A stretch of DNA of 64,000 nucleotides from DASPWW01 sp963756745 (GTDB taxonomy: Bacteria > Actinomycetota > Thermoleophilia > Solirubrobacterales > 70-9): NCBI GenBank assembly GCA_963756745.1, contig CAVWOU010000006.1:307369-371368 (forward strand), read 5' to 3'. The position numbers were made by a program, and so were the translations under genes. Positions 44,889-53,080 of the stretch are shown here, in pieces (the first letter of the stretch is position 1; each line of letters opens with the position of its first letter). A model generated the notes under the pieces. That model worked only from the letters and a program-made list of their open reading frames with translations. It ran no database searches and had not been told where the DNA came from.

Positions 44889-46469
44889 TTAAGCGGCGAC
44901 AGCCTCCGGCACGGCTTCGGGCTCGCGCCGGTGCTCGGGCTCCGGCTCCGGCTCGCTCGGCTCGCGCTCGATCTCGTCCTCTCGAACGAGCCACAGCGCG
45001 AGCAGCGCGCCGGCGAAGCTGAGCACCGCGCCGAGCACGAGCACGAGGTTGAGGCCGGCGAGGACACCTTGGCTGGCGGCATTCGCCACGGTGTCCTGCG
45101 CCTGAGCGGGGACTGCCGCGAGCACCGCGTCGAGGTTCCCCGAGGAGGACGCCTCGACGAGCTCGCGGGGCCGATCGCCAACCGCGGTCGGCGTTCCCGC
45201 CGCGATCTCGCTGACCTCGCCGGCGCCGCGGCCGACGAAAATCGCGCCCCAGGCGGCGATCCCGACCGCGACCCCGACCTGGCGGAATGTGTCGTTGATC
45301 CCGGACGCCATCCCGCTCTGCTCCTTCGGCACGACCGAGACGGCGACGTCGGCGATCACCGGGTTGAGCAGTCCGATCCCCGCTCCGGCGACCAGGAAGC
45401 CGCCGAGCAGCGTCGTCCACTCGTCGCCGGCGCCGATTCCCGACATCAGCAGCAGCCCTGCCCCTGTTCCGCCGAGCCCGATGCTCATCATCACCCGCGC
45501 CGGGACGCGCGACAGAAGCGCGCCCGCGATCGGCGCGACGATGAACGTCGCGAGGGTGATCGGGAGGTAGCGCAGGCCGGCTTCGAGCGGCGAGTGCCCG
45601 AGGTAGTTCTGGAGGTACAGGGTCAGGTACAAGAACAGGGCGAACATCGACCCCGAGACCGCAAACGCAGCGAGCTGCACGCCGGTGAACGAGGCCCGCT
45701 TGAACAGCCCGAGCGGCAGCATCGGCTCCTTCACTCGACGCTCGATCGCGATGAACGCCGCAAGCAGCGCCGCGGTGCCGGCGAACAGCGACACGATCAG
45801 GGTGCTTCCCCAACCCTCGTCGTTGCCTCGCACCAGCGCGAGGACGAGCAGGAAGAGCGCGGTGCTGAAGGTCGCGACGCCCCCCCAGTCAACGCGTGTG
45901 GCATTCGGGTCGCGGCTCTCGCGCAACCGCAGATAGGTGACCGCGATCGCGGCGAGCCCGATCGGAACGTTGAGATAGAAGACCGACTCCCATCCGAGCG
46001 AGTCGGTGAGAGCGCCGCCGACGAGCGGCCCGACGGCGACGGCGACCCCGATCGTCGCGCCGTAGATCCCCATCGCCGTGCCGCGCTCGCGACCGGCGGG
46101 GAACTCCTGCGCCACGAGGGCGAGCGAGACGGCGAACATCACCGCGCCGCCGACGCCCTGGAGGGCGCGCGACAGGTTGAGGAAGGTCGCGTCGGGGGCG
46201 AGCGCGCACAGCAGCGAGGCCACCGAGAAGATTCCGAGCCCGACCGCGAATACCCGCCGCCGGCCCAACCGGTCGGCGAGCGATCCCGCCGTGAGCACCA
46301 GCGCGGCGAGCGACAGCGCGTACGCATCGATCACCCACTGGAGGTCGGTGAAGCTCGCGCCAAGGTCGTCCTCGATCGAGGGCAGCGCCGTGTTCACCAC
46401 GGTGATGTCGAGCAGGAGCATGAACGTCGCGACCGAGACGGCCAAAAGCGTCCACCACTTGCGTTCCAT
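44889..46469 (-). CDS. MFS multidrug efflux transporter, DHA2 type
   Basis: 526 residues, 14 helices. MERKWWTLLA... LLLDITVVNTALPSIEDDL, GSLADRLGRRRVF (motif A) and a charged C-terminal tail rich in Glu/Pro. Very similar to the pump at 13.3 kb. It is divergent from a MarR regulator with nested inverted repeats in between, so MarR probably represses it. Substrate unknown. Confidence 0.92.
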   Translation of the reverse strand: MERKWWTLLAVSVATFMLLLDITVVNTALPSIEDDLGASFTDLQWVIDAYALSLAALVLTAGSLADRLGRRRVFAVGLGIFSVASLLCALAPDATFLNLSRALQGVGGAVMFAVSLALVAQEFPAGRERGTAMGIYGATIGVAVAVGPLVGGALTDSLGWESVFYLNVPIGLAAIAVTYLRLRESRDPNATRVDWGGVATFSTALFLLVLALVRGNDEGWGSTLIVSLFAGTAALLAAFIAIERRVKEPMLPLGLFKRASFTGVQLAAFAVSGSMFALFLYLTLYLQNYLGHSPLEAGLRYLPITLATFIVAPIAGALLSRVPARVMMSIGLGGTGAGLLLMSGIGAGDEWTTLLGGFLVAGAGIGLLNPVIADVAVSVVPKEQSGMASGINDTFRQVGVAVGIAAWGAIFVGRGAGEVSEIAAGTPTAVGDRPRELVEASSSGNLDAVLAAVPAQAQDTVANAASQGVLAGLNLVLVLGAVLSFAGALLALWLVREDEIEREPSEPEPEPEHRREPEAVPEAVAA

Positions 46470-46499
46470 TTTTCGAGGGCCTCCTGTGGTCGGTGTATG

Positions 46500-46577
46500 A
46501 TTCGTCAGGCAGCCTTGTAAGGTGATCTGACTAAATGCTCAGGGCACCTTACCAGATTGTCAAGGGAGTTGACGAAT
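46500..46577. promoter_or_regulatory. Nested inverted repeats in MFS-MarR divergent promoter
   Basis: Outer arms ATTCGTCA (46500-46507) and TGACGAAT (46570-46577) and inner arms GTAAGGTG (46517-46524) and CACCTTAC (46545-46552) are all perfect 8-bp complements with nearly the same centre. The local AT content is high for this genome. Likely binding sites for the adjacent MarR protein. Confidence 0.55.
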
Positions 46578-46580
46578 TAG

Positions 46581-47096
46581 ATGCCATCACAGGACTCGAC
46601 AGGTCAGACGCCGGAATCTTCCGTCGACGTCCCCGAGCGCACTCCCCTTCCCGCGCTGCTCGACGACGCGAAACGGATCGGGTTCGGGGAGCTCCATAAC
46701 CGCCTCGAGGCGGAGGGACACCCGCAGGTCCGTCACGCGCATGGGTGCGTGTTCCGCTACATCGACGTGGACGGGTCCCGGCTGACCGAGCTTGCCGCGC
46801 AGTCCGGCGTGACGAAGCAGGCGGTCGGCGAGTTCGTCGACGAGCTCGAGGGTTACGGGTACGTCGAGCGCGTCCCCGACCCGCTCGACGGCCGCGCGAA
46901 GATCATCCGGCTCACCGCGCGGGGACGCGACGCCCGGCAGGCCGCGCTCCGGATCTTCGACGACATGGAGCGCGAATGGGCCGAGCGGTTCGGCGAGCGC
47001 CGGATCGCCGAGATGCGCGAGGTTCTCGAGGCGCTCTCCGCGGAGCGCGATGAGTCGGCGCTCGCGCCTCCCGTGCTGGTCGCGCCTCGGGCCTAG
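46581..47096 (+). CDS. MarR-family transcriptional regulator
   Basis: 171 residues. Winged helix: SRLTELAAQSGVTKQAVGEF (helix-turn-helix), then VDELEGYGYVERVPDPLDGR and AKIIRLTARGRD (wing). N- and C-terminal helices give the dimer interface. Start ATG 46581. Divergent from the MFS pump, the standard arrangement of a ligand-relieved repressor and its efflux target. It ends with a 4-bp CTAG overlap against the next, convergent gene. Confidence 0.9.
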   Translation: MPSQDSTGQTPESSVDVPERTPLPALLDDAKRIGFGELHNRLEAEGHPQVRHAHGCVFRYIDVDGSRLTELAAQSGVTKQAVGEFVDELEGYGYVERVPDPLDGRAKIIRLTARGRDARQAALRIFDDMEREWAERFGERRIAEMREVLEALSAERDESALAPPVLVAPRA

Positions 47097-47476
47097 CCTT
47101 CCTGCTCGCGCGCCTTCTGCTTCTGGCGCTGGCGACGGCGGTAGAAGAACAGGTCGAAGTAGTAGCCGAACGGCACGTAGAAGGCGAGCATGAAGAGGGC
47201 GAGCGCGAGCGCCACAAGCGGCGGCCGACCGAACCCGATCAGTATCAAGAGGAAGAAGACGCCCGCGGCGAGCAGGCCGCGCTGGATCGCGCTTCGCCAC
47301 GTCGGCACCCGGTCCTGACGCTGCTGACGCTGGTTCGTCTTCGCACGGCCGCCCGAGCGTGCGCGTGCCCGCGCCTCCTGGCGATTCTGGGGCCGCCCGC
47401 GCGGGCGGCCGCGGTCGATGCTGCCGCCCTGCGTCCCGCGATGCTTGCGCCGGCGGCGCTTCCTCGTCTGTGCCAT
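47093..47476 (-). CDS. Basic N-terminus, two-helix membrane protein
   Basis: 127 residues. The first ~65 are extremely Arg/Gln/Lys-rich (RKRRRRKHRG, NRQEARARARSGG). Two helices follow (GLLAAGVFFLLILIGF and LVALALALFMLAFYVPFGYY), then a basic end. Start ATG 47476. The charge pattern suggests nucleic-acid or ribosome contact at the membrane, but no family is recognised. Confidence 0.65.
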   Translation of the reverse strand: MAQTRKRRRRKHRGTQGGSIDRGRPRGRPQNRQEARARARSGGRAKTNQRQQRQDRVPTWRSAIQRGLLAAGVFFLLILIGFGRPPLVALALALFMLAFYVPFGYYFDLFFYRRRQRQKQKAREQEG

Positions 47477-47487
47477 CGGAAGAGAAT

Positions 47488-48372
47488 TTAGTCCAGTTGG
47501 GCGACGCGCCGCTCGATAACGCGCGCGTCGATGTCCGGGTCGATCCACTCGAGCTCCGCCGGAAAGCCGTCGAGCGCCGCTTGCGGCACGAGGCCGACCA
47601 GCTCGGCCGACGTGAGGCTCGCGCCACTCGGCTCCCCGAGCCGCTCGACCTCGGCCACGACTCGCCTCAGCGGGACGGCGACCGGATCGTGGACGTTGGT
47701 GGAGATCTGGATCCCGTCCTCGAGCTCGAGCGCGATCGCCCTCACGCCGGGCAGCCCGCCGCCGGCCTCGCGCAGCTCCGCCGCGATCTGCTTTCCCACT
47801 TCCAGCTCCTGCGTGTCCAGAAGGAGGTTGAAGGCCGCCAGCGGCGGGCGGGCGGTCACGAGCGTCGCTCCCGCAGTCGGGTGCGGCTCGTCCGGGCCGC
47901 GGTCCGGCTTCAGCTCCCCCGATTGCATCCGGCGCGTGAGCTCGGGGAGGCCACCGCGGCGGAAGAACGCGCGCTCGCGGCGATCGGACGCGGTGGCCAA
48001 CTCGCCGTACAGGAACACCGGCACTTCGAGCTCGGCCGCTATCCGCCCCGCGGCGTCGAGCGCCACGCGCTCCGCTAGATCGCGGTCATCAGCGCGCACG
48101 TAGACGAGCGGGCACACGTCGAGCGCGCCGATGCAAGGGTGGGCGCCCTGGTGCTCCTTCATGTCGATGCGATCGACCGCTGCGCGGGCGCCCGCGAGCA
48201 GAGCCGGACCGAGGGGATCCGGCCGCCCGGCGATCGTGACGGCGGTGCGGTTGTGCCGGGTGTCGAAGTGGAAGTCGAGAAGCTCGGGAGCGCCGGACGA
48301 GAACGCGTCGACGATCTCGCGCAGCGTCCCCAGCCGGCGGCCCTCGGAGAAGTTCGGAACCGCGAGCAGCAT
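47488..48372 (-). CDS. ftcD: Glutamate formimidoyltransferase-like protein (FtcD N-terminal family)
   Basis: 294 residues. VPNFSEGRRLGTLREIVDAF, DFHFDTRHNRTAVTIAG, DMKEHQGAHPCIGALDVCPLV and GELATASDRRERAFFRRGG are hallmarks of the formiminotransferase domain, which moves a formimino or formyl group to or from tetrahydrofolate. The cyclodeaminase half is absent. No histidine-degradation genes are nearby, so the physiological substrate is uncertain. Start ATG 48372. Confidence 0.85.
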   Translation of the reverse strand: MLLAVPNFSEGRRLGTLREIVDAFSSGAPELLDFHFDTRHNRTAVTIAGRPDPLGPALLAGARAAVDRIDMKEHQGAHPCIGALDVCPLVYVRADDRDLAERVALDAAGRIAAELEVPVFLYGELATASDRRERAFFRRGGLPELTRRMQSGELKPDRGPDEPHPTAGATLVTARPPLAAFNLLLDTQELEVGKQIAAELREAGGGLPGVRAIALELEDGIQISTNVHDPVAVPLRRVVAEVERLGEPSGASLTSAELVGLVPQAALDGFPAELEWIDPDIDARVIERRVAQLD

Positions 48373-48377
48373 CGTCC

Positions 48378-49328
48378 CTAGACGAGCAGCTCGCCCGCGC
48401 GGACGACGGGCGCGCCGTCGAGCACAACGTCGGGCTTCATAACGACACAATCGAGGTGCACGGGCACCTGGACAGTGCCCCCGATCGCCGCCGAGGCGCC
48501 GAACGCGACGTGGACGGTGCCGAGGATCTTCTCGTCCTCGAGCACGTTGCCGGTCAGCTCGGCCTTCTCGTTCGATCCGATCCCGAGCTCGGCGACCGTG
48601 GTCGCCTCGGGGCCGTGCTCGGTCAGAAGCTCCATCAGCCGCGCGCCGGCTTCCCCCGTCGCGTCGGCGAGCCGCCCGGCCGCGACAGTGAGCGTGACGG
48701 GCTCGTCCGGGATCCCCACCGCCGCGATCGAGCCGTCGACGACGAGCGGCCCTTCGCAGCTTCCCTCGACCGGCGCGATGAACCCCTCGCCGCACGGGAG
48801 GTTCCCGAACGCCCCGGGGGCGCTCAGCTCCCCCGCGTCGGAGATCGCCTCTCGACCCTCGAGCCCGAGCCGCAGGTCGCTTCCGTTCGGGCACGTGATG
48901 CGCGCCTCCGACGCGGCGGTGAGCGCGTCGGCGAGCGCGCGGCCCTTGCGGCGCAATCCCTCCATGTCGGCGCTCATCACGCGAGCGAGCATGTCCTCGG
49001 TCACTCCGGGGAGGGTCCCGATCCGAACTCCCCGCTCGCTCGCGGCCTTGCGGGCGGCGGTGTGCGAGAGCGATTGGACGGTCGGCGCGAGCACGACGTC
49101 GGAGGCGGCCATCGCCGCCGCGAGCGACTCGGGTGGCTCGGCGGCGTGCGAGGCGCGCTCGTCCATCACTGCGAGCACCGCGTCGGCGCCCACCCCGGCG
49201 GACTCCGAGCGCAGCCTCTCCCCCAGACCGCGCGTTGCCGGGTTGGAGATCACGAGGACCTCCTCCCCACTCTTCACGTCGAGGCAGTCGCGGACGACCG
49301 CCTCGACAGCTCGCTCCAGGGCGCTCAT
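48378..49328 (-). CDS. M29-family aminopeptidase
   Basis: 316 residues, thermophilic-type leucyl aminopeptidase family. ALERAVEAVVRDCLDVKSGE at the N-terminus; metal-site Glu and His in EGFIAPVEGSCEG, ELGIGSNEKAEL, TVHVAFG and VPVHLDCVV. Start ATG 49328; five bases separate it from the ftcD-like gene, so one unit is likely. Confidence 0.83.
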   Translation of the reverse strand: MSALERAVEAVVRDCLDVKSGEEVLVISNPATRGLGERLRSESAGVGADAVLAVMDERASHAAEPPESLAAAMAASDVVLAPTVQSLSHTAARKAASERGVRIGTLPGVTEDMLARVMSADMEGLRRKGRALADALTAASEARITCPNGSDLRLGLEGREAISDAGELSAPGAFGNLPCGEGFIAPVEGSCEGPLVVDGSIAAVGIPDEPVTLTVAAGRLADATGEAGARLMELLTEHGPEATTVAELGIGSNEKAELTGNVLEDEKILGTVHVAFGASAAIGGTVQVPVHLDCVVMKPDVVLDGAPVVRAGELLV

Positions 49329-49380
49329 ACGCGGAGAGCCTAAAGCCGCCGCGCCCCCCGCCGCTACGATTCGCACGCCT

Positions 49381-49453
49381 GCCGGAGTAGCTCAGTGGTT
49401 AGAGCAGCGGAATCATAATCCGCGTGTCGGGGGTTCGAATCCCTCCTCCGGCA
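49381..49453 (+). tRNA. tRNA-Met (CAT), elongator type
   Basis: Full cloverleaf of 73 nt: acceptor GCCGGAG/CTCCGGC with discriminator A, D-arm GCTCAGTGGTTAGAGC, anticodon stem GCGGA/TCCGC with loop ATCATAA (anticodon CAT), T-arm GGGGGTTCGAATCCCTC. CCA is not encoded. G1-C72 pairing excludes the initiator. A lysidine-modified tRNA-Ile2 is the alternative. Confidence 0.92.
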
Positions 49454-49875
49454 TTTGAAAAAGCCCCGCTTAGGGGGTGTTTCTGTCCTAAGTGCCGCCG
49501 ATTCGGTTTGGCTGAGCACTTCGGGGTCAAGCCCTGGGTCAAGAGGATGCAAGCGCACGATCCGCTCCTGCCGTGGGCCCGGCGATGATGGCGAGCCGGG
49601 AGGCGGGCACGTCCGGTGCTTTCGCTCCAGCCACCAGGAGACTTTGCGCGGCGGACATCGAGGTGATGAGCCTCGAAGCGGACGGCCAATTCCCTTTGGG
49701 TGGTACGGCAACGGCATGGCGAGTACGGCGGCAGTTGCTACGACGACCGCGTTGGGAGCAACGACAACTGCCCTACATATGTGAAGAGAGCCGATCGGAA
49801 TGATCAGCTACGACAGGCGGTCGCGCTGCCGGGGTAGTAGCACCAGTAAATGCCCGTACGTTAGGGCGGGCCTAG
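49454..49875. other. Intergenic region after tRNA-Met, no clear gene
   Basis: 422 bp with lower coding potential. A weak CCCC-GCTTA-GGGG hairpin at 49464-49477 may end the tRNA transcript. No integrase, direct repeat of the tRNA end, or convincing frame is seen. The imperfect 34-bp repeat copy A lies at 49835-49869. It marks the border between the housekeeping block and the accessory island. Confidence 0.5.
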
Positions 49876-50386
49876 CTATCGCCTGTCGTTCTCGGTGTCG
49901 TCGGTCCGTCCGGCGTCGGGATCGAGGCGCTCGGCGTGCTCTTCGTGTGCGGATGCAGCTTCGCGCTCCTGCTCGGCGGCGCCGGCTCGTTCCTTAGCCT
50001 CGGCGGCTTCGCGCCGGGCGCGAGCGGCCTGCTCGTCTGCTGCGGCTGCTTCTTTGTCGGCGGTGAGGCGCCGCGACTCCGCTTCCTCGCGGTGCGCTCC
50101 TGCCACCTGACGCCGGTCGTCTCGCTCGCGTGCTCGCCGCTCGAGCCCTCGTCTGCGGAGCGCCACGGCGATCGCGGCGATCACGAGCAGTGCCGCGACG
50201 ATGATCAGGATGATCGCCAGGGTGCTCATTCCTACTCCTTTCGTTGGGAACGTTCCTGGGCATTCTTATCGTCATCCGCTCCGGCTCGCGCCCGTTCGTG
50301 TCCGCTTCGTCCCCACTCAGGCCAGCAAACCGCTCTGGAATGCGGGTCGCGCTAGGAGAACCAGTAAGGAGTGTTCGTTAGCGCGG
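49835..50386. repeat. Pair of imperfect 34-bp repeats flanking the coiled-coil gene
   Basis: Copy A (49835-49869) and copy B (50353-50386) share TAG-AG-ACCAGTAA and CGTTAG-GCGG blocks. Copy B also has complementary ends CGCGCTA/TAGCGCG. They bracket the 49876-50229 gene. Role unknown; promoter or terminator elements are possible. Confidence 0.4.
49876..50229 (-). CDS. Small membrane-anchored coiled-coil protein
   Basis: 117 residues. N-terminal helix STLAIILIIVAALLVIAAIAVAL anchors it; the rest is a long Ala/Glu/Arg coiled coil (ADEQAARARREAAEAKERAG) ending in an acidic tail. Start ATG 50229 with AAAGGAG six bases upstream. First minus-strand gene after the tRNA and last of the island. Envelope-stress-type architecture; no family assigned. 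Confidence 0.7.
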   Translation of the reverse strand: MSTLAIILIIVAALLVIAAIAVALRRRGLERRARERDDRRQVAGAHREEAESRRLTADKEAAAADEQAARARREAAEAKERAGAAEQEREAASAHEEHAERLDPDAGRTDDTENDRR

Positions 50387-50506
50387 TTCCGCTGGTGACC
50401 GATAGGTTGCGATGGATCGCGTTCCTCGTGTTCCTCGCGTTCTGAAGAGAAGGATCGCGAAGCCTCGGCTTTGCGGCGCTTGTTCGGGCCGATCCCGGTA
50501 GGAGAC

Positions 50507-51502
50507 TCACGTCGTCCGCTGCTCCTTCGGCTCGGAGCGCGGCTCCAGCTGGATCTCCTTCTCGGCGCGCGTCTTTCCCTCGGCGAGCTCGTGGCTGCGT
50601 TCGCGCTCGGCGTTCAGCTCATGGCCGAACAGCAGCGCGAGGTTGGTGATCCACAGCCATATCAGCATCACGACCACCCCGCCGAGCGTGCCGTAGGTCT
50701 CGTCGTAGGAACCGAAGTTTCCGACGTAGAACGCGAAACCCGCGGAGGCAATCAACCACACGACGACCGCGACAATGCTGCCCGGCGTCACCCATTTGAA
50801 CCCGCGCAGCTTCACGTTCGGCGACGCGTAGTAGAGGACGCTGATCATCGCCACCACGACCGCCAGCATCACCGGCCACTTGGCGATGTCCCACGCGGTC
50901 ACCGCGGCGTCGCCGATCCCCAGCGGCTCCGCCACCGCTTCGGCGAGCGGACCGGTGAGAACGAGGGCAAGCGCCAGCAAAGCGAGCAGGATGACCATCA
51001 CCAGTGCGACGAGCATCTGCAACGGGCGGAGCTTCCAGAACGGTCGTCCCTCGGGAGTCTCGAAGACGATGTTCGAGGCGCGCATGAACGCGCCGACGTA
51101 GCCGGACGCCGCCCACAGCGCGATCGCGAGGCCGACCACGAACAGGATGCCCGCAGCGCTGCGGTTGGAGGTGATCGACTCGATTGGACCCGAGAACGTC
51201 TGCGCTGCGGAGTCCGGGCCGATCTGGGTGACGATGTCGGTCACCTTCTGCGTCGTGGACTGCGGATCGGCGACCAGGCCGACGATCGAAACGAGTGCGA
51301 TCAGCGCCGGAAACAAGGCCAGCAACCCGTAGTAGGTGAGCGCGGCGGCCCAGTCCATGAGGTTGTCCTCGCTGAACTCGGTCGCGGTGCGCTTCAGCGT
51401 CGCGAACAGCGACGGGCGATCGTCAGCGCCGTGGGGACGGTAATCACGTCGGGCGCGGTCTCGGTGGCCCCCGTCATTGCGGCTATCGGTCGCGATCGCC
51501 AT
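50507..51502 (-). CDS. YihY/BrkB-family membrane protein
   Basis: 331 residues, six helices. FSEDNLMDWAAALTYYGLLALFPALIALVS, LWAASGYVGAFMRASNIVFE, FKWVTPGSIVAVVVWLIASAGFAFYV and TYGTLGGVVVMLIWLWITNLALLFGHELNAE identify the YihY/BrkB family (formerly called ribonuclease BN). Function is unresolved in all species. Start ATG 51502 just after GAGGAGGAG. It is the gene downstream of the SRPBCC gene. Confidence 0.88.
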   Translation of the reverse strand: MAIATDSRNDGGHRDRARRDYRPHGADDRPSLFATLKRTATEFSEDNLMDWAAALTYYGLLALFPALIALVSIVGLVADPQSTTQKVTDIVTQIGPDSAAQTFSGPIESITSNRSAAGILFVVGLAIALWAASGYVGAFMRASNIVFETPEGRPFWKLRPLQMLVALVMVILLALLALALVLTGPLAEAVAEPLGIGDAAVTAWDIAKWPVMLAVVVAMISVLYYASPNVKLRGFKWVTPGSIVAVVVWLIASAGFAFYVGNFGSYDETYGTLGGVVVMLIWLWITNLALLFGHELNAERERSHELAEGKTRAEKEIQLEPRSEPKEQRTT

Positions 51503-51599
51503 CTCTCCTCCTCGCGCGATCAGCGCCTGCCCATCGCCCAGCCCAGGATGAAGCTGCCGAGCTCCTCGCTGCGCTGCTCGATCTCCTGCTCGATCCGCT

Positions 51600-52568
51600 C
51601 TACTTCGAGGCCGATCTGGCTCTGCTCCGACCCGAGGAGCCGTTGGATTTCGAGCGATTGTTGCCGCGCGATCGTTTTCCGTTCGACCCGGAGGAGCTCC
51701 GCTTGCGGCGCTTGACCTCACCGTGCTCGATAGTGCCGCGCCACCCGTCTTCGGCTTCCTCGTTGAGCTCCACATAAGCCTTGAACCGATGCAGATCGCC
51801 GCGCACCGCGCGCTTGATGAAGCGCATACCCCGCGCCGCCTTCTCGACGAGGCTGTCCGGCTCCACGTCCAGCGTCACCTCGATGCGTGTCAGCCGCTTG
51901 CTCAGCTCGTGAAAGGTGACCACGCCGATATGCGCAAGCCCCTGAGAGACGTCCCACTCGATCCGCTCCTCTGGGCTCTGCTCGAGAATCTTCGCCTCGA
52001 ATCGCTTGTTGACGCCCCACACCTTCGCCGAGAACGCGACGGTCGACTCGTCGATCTGATCCACGCTCTCGAGACGGTGCATGAATCGCGGCCACTCCTC
52101 GAACTGGGTCCACTGGTCATAGGCGACCTCGATCGGCACGGCGACATCCACCGACTGCTGGATCGGCATCCGGCGACCGCTGCCGTGGCCCGGAGCGGCA
52201 CTACCCTCACCGGCGCCATCGCCGTCGCCGTCATCCCCGTCGCCGTCATCCCCGCCGCCGAACAGCTTGCCGACGATCCCGCCGCCGCCGAGCAGCTTCT
52301 TCGGCATATCGGGAGTGACCTCGTCGGCCTTTTCCGCCAGCTGCTCCTTTGCCTTTTCCTTTGCCTGCTCTCCAACTTCAGAGACCTTGCGACCGACCTT
52401 CGGTCCAGCGAGCTTCGAAATTCCCTGGATCGCCACCGGCAGCGCCGCCAGCGCGATCCCCGCCGCGGCCAGTCCCTTCGGATCGGACAGGGGACCGTCT
52501 TTCATTTCCGGGCTGGCTTTCTTCGCCGCCTGTTGCGCCTTACGCGCCAAACTCAGCGCTGCAGCCAT
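51600..52568 (-). CDS. SRPBCC (cyclase/dehydrase) protein of gas-vesicle-associated type
   Basis: 322 residues. An Ala-rich N-terminal region with a helix (KGLAAAGIALAALPVAIQGIS) is followed by an Asp/Gly repeat linker (about 100-125) and the SRPBCC domain from ~135 (VDVAVPIEVAYDQWTQFEEW, VWGVNKRFEAKI, WDVSQGLAHIGVVTFHEL, DGWRGTIEHGEV). A Ser/Arg/Lys-rich tail ends it, like the tails of the other island proteins. Very similar domain proteins sit in Streptomyces gas-vesicle clusters; no gvp structural gene is visible here. Start ATG 52568 with AAGGAGAG. Confidence 0.8.
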   Translation of the reverse strand: MAAALSLARKAQQAAKKASPEMKDGPLSDPKGLAAAGIALAALPVAIQGISKLAGPKVGRKVSEVGEQAKEKAKEQLAEKADEVTPDMPKKLLGGGGIVGKLFGGGDDGDGDDGDGDGAGEGSAAPGHGSGRRMPIQQSVDVAVPIEVAYDQWTQFEEWPRFMHRLESVDQIDESTVAFSAKVWGVNKRFEAKILEQSPEERIEWDVSQGLAHIGVVTFHELSKRLTRIEVTLDVEPDSLVEKAARGMRFIKRAVRGDLHRFKAYVELNEEAEDGWRGTIEHGEVKRRKRSSSGSNGKRSRGNNRSKSNGSSGRSRARSASK

Positions 52569-52583
52569 TAGATCTCTCCTTCC

Positions 52584-52627
52584 GTTGAATGCTTTTGTGA
52601 AGTGGGTTGAATGCTTTTGTGACGTGG
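52584..52627 (-). repeat. Two tandem 22-bp repeats upstream of SRPBCC gene
   Basis: GTTGAATGCTTTTGTGAAGTGG (52584-52605) is followed directly by a second unit (52606-52627) with one mismatch. The pair lies 16 bp upstream of the SRPBCC ATG and is AT-rich for this genome. Possible operator or duplicated promoter element. Confidence 0.75.
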
Positions 52628-52649
52628 GCCGGCGCGCCGCGACACTGGC

Positions 52650-52808
52650 TCAACTCCGCAACAATCGGTAGACGACGGCACCGGTCAGGGCTCCCGCGAC
52701 GCTTGCGCCGGCGAAGGCCCTTAACGCGCCCGGCCTGTCCCCTTGTGCCCTTCGCGCGGCCGCTCCTCCCACTGTCTTGAGGGCCTTTTCCGTGATCGCC
52801 GCCATCAT
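52650..52808 (-). CDS. 52-residue glycine-zipper membrane peptide
   Basis: MMAAITEKALKTVGGAAARR, then a hydrophobic Gly/Ala segment (AFAGASVAGALTGAVVYRLL). Start ATG 52808 with GGAAGGAGAG directly upstream. A longer frame has no ribosome site. It overlaps the next upstream gene by 4 bp, so it belongs to the island operon. Unknown function; membrane insertion is inferred. Confidence 0.65.
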   Translation of the reverse strand: MMAAITEKALKTVGGAAARRAQGDRPGALRAFAGASVAGALTGAVVYRLLRS

Positions 52809-53080
52809 TTCTCTCCTTCCGGTGGCTGCTCGCGGTCCGGATCGACTATCCGGCTTTCGGCCCGCCACCGGACCTTGGCATCTCGGTAGGTGACCCCCGG
52901 CTCCACCTCATCCGGCAGATTCTCTCGCTCGCTGGAGGAGTCGGACTCCACATCCGAGCCGCCCGGGAACCGAACCTCGGCTTCCGGCGATCGATCGAAA
53001 CGCAGGCGCCGGGCGCGGGCGCTGGCCGCGATCTCGACGTCGGGCAAGCGTTCGTCCGACCGGTGATCGCGGCGCGTCAT
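52805..53080 (-). CDS. Small acidic protein of unknown function
   Basis: 91 residues. Basic first third (RRDHRSDERLPDV, ARARRLRFDRSPE), acidic middle (DVESDSSSERENLPDEVEPG) and the ending VTYRDAKVRWRAESRIVDPD. No membrane helix. Start ATG 53080 overlaps the TGA of the large repeat protein (ATGA). Not recognised. Confidence 0.65.
   Translation of the reverse strand: MTRRDHRSDERLPDVEIAASARARRLRFDRSPEAEVRFPGGSDVESDSSSERENLPDEVEPGVTYRDAKVRWRAESRIVDPDREQPPEGEK

Noticed and set aside
49364..49717. Minus-strand frame with a CRRRDSNPRHADYDSAALTT-like segment
   Set aside because: This is the well-known spurious translation of the antisense strand of tRNA-Met, not a protein.
49454..49875. Integrated element at the tRNA-Met 3' end
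   Set aside because: No integrase, no second copy of the tRNA 3' end downstream, and no phage genes; the accessory island lacks mobility functions.
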